A program made the translations under genes and the position numbers. Source: Patiria pectinifera (lineage: Eukaryota; Echinodermata; Asteroidea; Valvatida; Asterinidae). Taken from it: DNA of 64,000 nucleotides. Below the pieces are notes generated by a model. It was not told where the DNA came from, did no database searches, and was given only the letters and a program-made list of their open reading frames with translations. The stretch is taken from assembly GCA_029964075.1 (NCBI GenBank), contig CM057129.1:21877430-21941429 (forward strand), in the 5' to 3' direction. This document shows, one piece after another, positions 56,501 through 64,000 of this stretch (positions are counted from its first letter, which is position 1; the number at the start of each line of letters is the position of its first letter).

Positions 56501-58480
56501 ACAAGAAAATGCCGCGTTGTCCTCAAGGAAAAATCTGCGGTCATATTTTAGATTGGCCTTATGATTCGTAACTCGACTCAAAAACAAACAGGCCTTCGGC
56601 TTCTAAGACATTTCTTTTAAATGAATTTGGAAAAGACGTGAATTATCTTCTCAACCAATACGCATTTGGAATTACTGCTGTGCCATCCTTAGCAATCAGT
56701 GTTGGAGTGCTGCATTGGTGCACTTTTTTTCATGAGCCTTACTCATCGACTGTTATTCAAAGTCGGTATAAAGGATAGACCGTGTGTATACTGCCATCTC
56801 AGACGGTTGTTGACAGTAAGAAAAGCCAGAAAAGCATCCTTCTCAAGTTCACTGCCTGTTGTACATACCATGTAACGACAATATGCTCTATCGGAGTACC
56901 CATATCCCATGTAAATCTAGAACAGTAGCCGTTGGCTTCATGCCAGTGTTGCTCTATCTCGATGAAAGTCCTCGTCGGTGTAGCCCTATATGGTTCTTGT
57001 GTGAATAGGTGTGATATGATCCGTACGGGAAAACATTGTAAGTCGATATAAAGTGGGTTTTGACCTGAAGATTAGAGTGCATCCCCTTTCCTTCTTAGTA
57101 GCAGGAGTTGCTCACACGTTAAGCATATATAGGTTACCCCCACTTGCAAGGGCATACTTGCAAAGTGCAAATAGTGTTCCCATTCTGGGAAGCTCCACTC
57201 CAGATGAACTTTTTCTTATCTGTATAGATTGAACCGCCGCCTTCCCATATCAAATGTCTCAGACCCAGACGGAAAACAATCTAAAAATCAATGTCGGCGG
57301 TCTTTAAACAAAACATCAATGTGTGCGTTCTTGAAAGCAAATTACAAAAGATGACGAAGTTTGGTTCGTTACGTTCCGTGCTTGGGGGAACGAAAAACAA
57401 CATTTGTGCTTTTCATCAAAGGCACTTAAATCGGCCTCGTGGGTGACATTTTTGGTCGTACATTGATTTTCTTCAAATGTTAGGTTGTTTTGGTCACCGG
57501 CATTACACATCTAGCGTACTCGATGTTTGCGCTTGCGAGACTAACGAAGGTGGTTTTATGAAAGTGTCAATGGCTGCTTCGTGACGAGAGAACGTCAACA
57601 TCTTGTATGATGATCATGAACGTATGGGGTCCGTCTCAGGCCCACGACGCAACCAAGTTGACTGCATGGTGACGTCATAGTCCAACTCCAAATAGGCATT
57701 GGTCGTTTCAAATACATTGTTACATGATTTCAATACCTTTTATGTTTTGAAATAGATTAAAACAGTACGTGCCAGACAGAAAAAGAATCGCCTGTATTTG
57801 TTTCTGAAAAGTCAAAAGCTGTAATGCATTTGTCACTTTATTGGAGAAAGCAGCTTCATGTTTTGTCAGATACGAAGTAAGACCAAGCACAGTCGGTGAA
57901 CGTCTGGACCCTCTCACTGCAAATGCAAGCCCGATTTTTGATTTCACGAAACCTTGTTATGCATTCTGATAGACAACAAACGTCTTCATAATTGTAAACC
58001 AAGCTTCTCCCCATATAGCATGACACCCGAAAATCTATACAAACATCGATCAATGAAAAGCTATATTTCTTCTGTACTTGAAGCGAGAACAGAAATTTGA
58101 AGCAGAATCAACTCCAATTTGGCACGAGGTCGGCTGAAAGCACCAATTGTCCAATCCTTAAACTCACACACAGTAGTCCCCACGTAAAATAATATCTATA
58201 CACGGCAAAATAACCATAATTTTCAGAGAAAAGAAATCACGGGCTGCCCGCAAAATGACGATCAACACGTTTCTCACTTTCTGGGCACGTTCAAAGTTGA
58301 ACGAACTAACTGTAATTTGCAGGTGAGCGTTTATTTCTTTCTCCAAGAGCTGCACGCGCACTGTCCGCATTTATTTTTCCGCAGGCTAGTAAAGTCATTC
58401 ATTGTAATACGCATGCAGGAAACATATCACTTGAATGAATACATAATGTCACATGATTTGAAGTAACTTCTTTTAGTTTA
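53561..58480. other. no gene; G-rich repeat and simple sequence
   Basis: A (GGTG)n tract with G-quadruplex potential is at about 55473-55520. ATGAAACAATGAATCAATGAATC at about 53950-53972 may be a LINE-tail remnant. Frames up to 146 codons at 55309-55749 run through the GGTG tract and are artefacts. Confidence 0.4.
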
Positions 58481-58489
58481 TATTCAACG

Positions 58490-58605
58490 GCGGATACCGT
58501 GACTTCACTGTGGCGTACTAAGCTAATTTGGTGGTATGCTGCAAGTTGCGGGTTCGAATCCCCTAAATTTGTAAGGGGAAGTTTCTTTCCTAAATTGTGT
58601 TCAAT
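58490..58605 (+). mobile_element. degraded tRNA-like SINE head
   Basis: A good B box, GGGTTCGAATCCCC (58549-58562), follows a weak A-box-like TGGCGTACTAAG (58511-58522) at a spacing acceptable for a tRNA-type promoter. The intervening arms do not fold into a clean cloverleaf, and a normal aminoacyl stem is missing, so this is more likely a decayed SINE than a tRNA gene. Confidence 0.35.
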
Positions 58606-60991
58606 CAAGTCATACTGTTCGATGAATAAATTTCACCTCTTACTTCTCATGGAAATGATGTCCCAGAACCATTCCGTTACCAACTGACGCATGCGCATTA
58701 TGGCCATTGACTATAATGTGGTTGTAGAAAGAAAATAATTGTGCACTGCCCGTAGTGCATTGTAATCCAGGTCATCTCGTTGGTAACAATAGCCTGCCAC
58801 CCAAATTGTCACATTAGCAAGCCCATTTTATGTCTTTTCTCGGAGTCTCCCATGCATTGTACTGCTGCAGTGCCAATTTGCAGCTTATGTGGGCCATCCT
58901 TAAAGGCGAATTAAATTGGTAAATAGACATTGCCATATCTGTGAGTCATTTTTCATGTACAGTTAAATCTTTAAACAGTATTCGTTCCTCCAGTTTGACC
59001 TTTACTCTAAAGCGTCCCTGGTATTCGACTGGCAATCCGGGTTCCACAAGGGCTAATACTTTTCAGGATGAACATGACACTTTTTTCCGGAACGAAATGA
59101 CAATTTCTCTAGATCATTTCCCGAGTCATTTGGACCCGGAACACTTGGCAAAAGTGACATTTTGACTTCAAAACATGTGGACTTTTTAACTCTAAAAAAT
59201 ATTCGGCCAAATAGATGAAACTGGAGCCAGATTCTAATCAGAAAAGGAACTTTTTACAATGTGTAGCTTGTTATAGAGGGTTCGTTAGATAGTCATTTTA
59301 ATAATGTACATCCTTTATGTTCTGTCTAAATTGTCTTATTATACCTTCTCATGAATCAAATGACACAGTCAAGTCAAAATGTAAGCAAGAGGAAGCCTTT
59401 TTACCAATCAACAAGCCAATCAACCAATATAATTAGAAACAACACACCAAACCAACTAACCACGACACCCGGACATCTTTCAACATGTCATTCAGAACAT
59501 CACTGAAGAAAATCTGCAGATAACTATTGTTACTGTAGCTCACGGAGGTAGGCTAGTCTTTTTATTTTAATCACGAAATAAATCATAGAGTTTTTAACAG
59601 CATGCAGCTTACTACGTAGTGCAAAAGAGCCAAGGACACTTCTCCAATGAGAAATAGCTCATGGCCATGATGACTAAATTAAATATTTAGGCCTACGCTT
59701 TGCCATTGTCCGCGCCCACGTAAACACATCCATCAGGTGGCCTTATACATAATTAACAGGTAATCCGGTAAAAAGTACTGATGAATGTAGCAGACTGTAG
59801 CTTTGGTTGGCTTGTATTTCTGTTTGTATAATTGCAACCAGTAGTTTATCTAATACAGCTTCACGAACAATCTGGAAATATAAACCGTTGTCCATAAAAC
59901 ACAGCTGCAGACGCTTCGCGAATACAACGAATTGACACTGTTTCCGCACAACGTGAACGTGCGACAATGCAGCACCAACAGAGATGAATGGAGTCGATGT
60001 ATTCTTAGCAATATTTAATCACGCTTTTTAGAGACAGCAAAACATCCGGCATTAGGTAACAAGTATTGATAAGATTGTTACCACATAATTGATGTATATT
60101 CCTCTGAAAACATAAGTTGCCTATACGTATTTCATTGCACTACGATTTAGGGTCACAACAGATTTTGAGTTTCCCTTGCGTAGTTGTCTCATATGCACTA
60201 GATCGTACAACTATAAACCCCTGCCTCTGCACTGGATATTTGTCTTTCAAGTCATTCTAAATTAGGAATTGACTGTCAGTTTGCTTTGTTCGCAACATCA
60301 AACAAAACTGGGTGTTTTTTTTCTTATTAGCGAGACGAGCACTGCAATCAGACGGTATGCTCCGTCCAGTTTAACGAATAAACACAATTTGGGCAGCGCG
60401 ATCTCAAAAGGTCGAGTGTGAAGAAGACTCATGGTAGCTCCCTGTGGTTCGAATGCCTCGAACGAGAGGCTACACTAGCTCAATAGCAGGACACACAAAT
60501 GTTTAGTCCGTCTTGAGATACACCTTTAAATAATTTCAGCTCGACCCGAAGGTATTAGGATGAAAGGTTGATCAACCGTTGGTATGTACTGTTATGCAGC
60601 AGACGTCAATACAGGGCGAAGTCTCATGAGGTTGGCCCAACATTGCACAATACAGGCCCCAAGCAACAACTCAATTTGGGGATGGTTTTTCTCTCGGCCG
60701 AAAGTGGCTCGAAAACAGAATGTATATATAATAAATGTACCAGTCGAATTAGTGTTTAGGTATCAAGGCGATGCGTAGGCCCTACCTTTTTTGCGCAAAT
60801 AACAAACAGCCTTTGGGTACTTATTTATAGCTCCCATGCCTTTCGGGATCTGAGAAGTATCACTTCCAACGTCATTAATCTGACTTACATGTTCCAAGTG
60901 GTTATCATGCGGTGTAATATGCCTATAAGGTTTCTTTGTGCAGACCACAGCACACTACCAGTTGACAAGCAACACGGTAAAGGGGGCCACT
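58606..60991. other. no recognisable gene
   Basis: Unique-looking AT-rich sequence with short unrecognised frames. Confidence 0.45.
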
Positions 60992-61375
60992 TACCTACCG
61001 TCACGTTATCAGTTTTTCCAATGTTGTGATTTTTTGTGTTAAATACCTGAAACCCCCAAAGAAGAATTTTAACACATGAATGGACATGCGGCCTTTCGCT
61101 AAAGATAATTTGAGTTGATTCATTATATTTTGTTGTTTTCTACATTATTCTCAAATTTCCACCAAAAAGAGTACGAAAAACTTAGGTAACTTTTTCCGTC
61201 CGTTTTTGATGGAAATTAGAGAGAAAAAAATAAAACAGAAAGAAAGAAATGATTCAACACATTATTACATGTATGATAAGCTTACATGTCCATTCACATT
61301 TCAAAAACTGTTTGTGTGGTTTCAGGTACTGTAAAAAAAATACCACCATTGGAATCTGATGTAGCAGCGGGTACC
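60992..61375. repeat. long palindrome, ~380 bp (foldback MITE-like)
   Basis: The halves 60992 to about 61190 and 61195-61375 are reverse complements with modest divergence. Paired blocks include TTCCAATG / CATTGGAA (61015 and 61346), TACCTGAAAC / GTTTCAGGTA (61044 and 61319), GAATGGACATG / CATGTCCATTC (61078 and 61286), TTGATTCAT / ATGATTCAA and ATTTCCACCAAAAA / TTTTTGATGGAAAT. There is almost no unpaired spacer. No coding capacity and no clear target duplication. Confidence 0.75.
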
Positions 61376-64000
61376 GCAATAAAACTATTCATAAGATGGA
61401 ATTTTCGTCGGGGGATCTGTATTCAATATAAGGTTTTACATGACAAATCCCTTTAAGAATCTTTTCTGCATTTTTGTTGGCACGCTCTATGAGTTTGCAC
61501 GCATCATAGTGGATTGTTTATCCCGAAAAAGAGAAACTAGTCAAGTGCACATGCGTAGTTGGAATGCTGAACTGTTTGTGGCACGGTCTTAATACATAAG
61601 CTATACAATAATTCAGCGAGCAGCGTTTTTCTTGCCCTTTTTTGGTTTTAATTGTTCATCTCAAAACTTGCACTTTTTGCAGCACGTGCACGGAACCTCT
61701 TAGGGCTAAGTATCTTTTGAAATTTCAACTACGCAGCCCGTACCTTTATATTGGATGTTTCAGTACGTGTGCAGTATAAGTCCTTAAACTTAATTAAACC
61801 ATCTCTTTCTTTTCTTTTTTATCATCCATTGTTTTGGCACTGCTCGTCTTCAAAATTAAACTTGTTTCATTGGTTTCCAATGAGCGGTTTTGTTACCTAC
61901 GTATGTTGTTGAGTGATTAGAACACGATCTATCAATCTCTTTGCTTGTTTCTAGATTTAGAAGGTAATTACATAATACTTGAGACAATCAGTTAAAACCC
62001 TCAAATGTTTATGGTTCCACAAAAAAGTGGCAGTTAATTTTGGAGCTATTTCTACTGGATTCTGGACGAAAGAGAGATCACGAAAGTTGGGAGGAAATGA
62101 AAATAAAATTGTTCACACACACAAATCCAGACATTTGATTCCTTGAAATGAGTGCACTCAGGTACTCACATTGATATCAGTACATCGCTCGAAGTAGGCT
62201 ATGCGAAATGCATGTATCGCCTCCAGATAGTGCGTGTGTGTTTACACAATAAATTAGTGTAGGCCTATGTTATAAGTGTGCGGACACATTGAGACCGACT
62301 TGCAGATAAACGTGTAACGGTGTTGGACAAACCTCAGCTTGCATGGCTCATTTAACAGTCTCTCGCCCGTTTATGTCAGGCCGAATTCACCAATTTGATG
62401 AAAATGCTTGATTGCAACAAACTAACAGTGAACATCCTCTATGCTGTGATCTAATTACCTGCACACTGTACCCTGACCTATATAAAGCCATGACACAGAA
62501 TGAAAAAATGAGGCCGAACCTGAAACAGCGAGGGGCAAACAGTTATCACAAGGGTTGATTTGATTGAGAAATGCAATTTACAATCGCGAATTGTGAACTG
62601 CACCAGCGGCGTGCGATAAGAGCGCAGTGGCCATTCAGTCAATTAGAGGTAGAAATCGATCAGAACGCAAAAGCAGCAATGCGCCATTCTAGCCGCATCC
62701 CTCGCACTATAACAACCGATATCAGAAATACTAGCTACGCCGGCATTGATCTTGGTACGTTGTGGTAATACATAACAGGAGGGCGGCACAAGTGCATCTA
62801 TGGCGGGAAAAGTACACACCATTAACAGCCTCGTGACTTTGGCGCAGTTTTGCGTTGCGGGGAAAAGTGATAAAAAGCCACCCTGTAAATCTCGGCCGCT
62901 ACCGATAGAATCAACAACAAGGTTCGCGCTAAAAGGCTCTTACGTTATGATCTCGTCATCATTGGTGGACAGAATGCCGTTGCTCCGATGTCCTGTCCCA
63001 AAATTGTCTCCTTTAATTTGTCATATTTGGGTCGCAAAAGTGATTTATCTCTTGTTATAGTGGAGCCCTCCCGCAAACATAGTGGTTCGTCTTTAAGAAA
63101 GGTACCGCCAATTTGCTACCGAAACTCGCTGAAAACCTATAATACATCATGTGTGTGTTTTCCTTCATAGCTGGAGGGGAAAACAGTGTCTATCAACAAA
63201 AGATGTTAAATATTGATCTTCAATCTCAATATGCGCTGCTTATATCCTAAAGCTACGCGACACACAGAATGGTACGTGGACCCTAAAGTTCAAAACGAAG
63301 ATGCGCACTGCACCTCCGTAAGCGTAGCGAATGGGAGTTTATTCCAGTTTTCATTAAAAAAAATTACCGAGGTCATGCCCTAAAATTGAGAACTGACTTC
63401 CATTTGGACATGTTTATAATCACAAATTAAAACACATGACAGTGCAGAAAGGTACTACTTTAGTCATTGCAGAACGTTGACTGTACAAAGAATCTGTTAA
63501 ACATTTTCCTGTCCACATCACCCCGTCCATTCTTCCCCACGAGTTCATCGCGGTGACTACGTGACAATCGTCGCGTTGTTCAAACAGTAAACCGCAAAGG
63601 TCTTCCGGCCAATTTCACCAAGCTGAATGAGGTTGATTCAGGGATTAGACGTCCCTGCTCGCGAAAGCTGATCCAGAACCAGGCACATCTAAATCTGGAA
63701 GGGATTAGCAGGGGATTACGATCGGATCGGATGGATATCCAGGCGGGATGACCGGGGTGATGAAATCAGATCTTGTCATAGACCGGCAAGTCGGTCAAGG
63801 TACAAAATCTTTGGCCTGAAGACTTGATCACCACACAATGCTTCTACGTGTTGTTGCCATGCCGTGTGTGTTTATGAGAGTTGTATGCTCATACTACCGA
63901 GCGATGTTTGATGTACACAAATTGCATCGTCCTTAGTGTCTTTGTACATTATGACGATACGCGGGCCTTTTTCTACGAATTTGGGTGGCTCGAAACCACG
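61376..64000. other. no recognisable gene
   Basis: Short frames only. Three GGATTA words (the rc of the Otx/Gsc-type site TAATCC) lie within about 75 bp at 63643-63718. This is a motif-level observation without further support. Confidence 0.4.

Overview
This is AT-rich, eukaryotic, gene-poor DNA. I found no convincing host protein-coding gene, rRNA or intact tRNA. The longest open frames are 128 to 229 codons, and none of them matches a host family I recognise. The repeat content is what I would expect in the genome of a marine invertebrate, possibly a deuterostome such as an echinoderm, hemichordate or amphioxus: a tRNA-derived SINE with the CTTGCCCAAGGACACA core, CR1/L2-type LINE remains, Penelope-like ends, many short inverted-repeat DNA transposons, and frequent TAGGCCTA words. 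That placement is an inference. The window could be intergenic or lie inside a very large intron.

Layout. 1-11.7 kb: scattered short repeats, a possible LINE tail at about 1.3-1.5 kb, a foldback element at about 2.05-2.46 kb, small tandem repeats at 4.5 and 5.3 kb, a minus-strand SINE at 8.2 kb and a second possible LINE tail at 10.5-10.8 kb. 11.75-13.6 kb: a minisatellite array split by a TA-flanked mariner-like insertion. 14.6-16.7 kb: an inverted-repeat element, then copy 1 of a ~490 bp terminal-inverted-repeat family, called family A here. 20.4-20.9 kb: a clear Tc1/mariner-type MITE with 38-bp ends. 21.5-23.2 kb: a diverged local duplication. 25.16-26.22 kb: a ~1.06 kb element with terminal repeats and internal duplicated TGACGTCA units.

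28.5-31.45 kb is a nested stack. Family A copy 2 is interrupted by ~2.5 kb that holds an hAT-like MITE, a frameshifted CR1/L2 reverse-transcriptase pseudogene and a third MITE inside that pseudogene. 32.56-33.44 kb: an ~830 bp segment between 24-bp direct repeats. 36.2, 37.9-38.1 and 47.6 kb: Penelope-like terminal fragments carrying a hammerhead-ribozyme-like fold. 38.5-38.8 kb: a foldback array of a 16-mer. 48.06-48.5 kb: a CpG-rich stretch with the longest open frame. 49.9-50.5 kb: two small MITE-like inverted repeats. 53.06-53.56 kb: family A copy 3. 58.5 kb: a degraded tRNA-like SINE. 60.99-61.38 kb: a second long palindrome.

Nothing here works as a host gene cluster. The biology is a record of layered transposon insertion. 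The points most worth a second look are the family A elements and their nesting, the hammerhead-like Penelope ends, the 16-mer foldback and the higher-order satellite.
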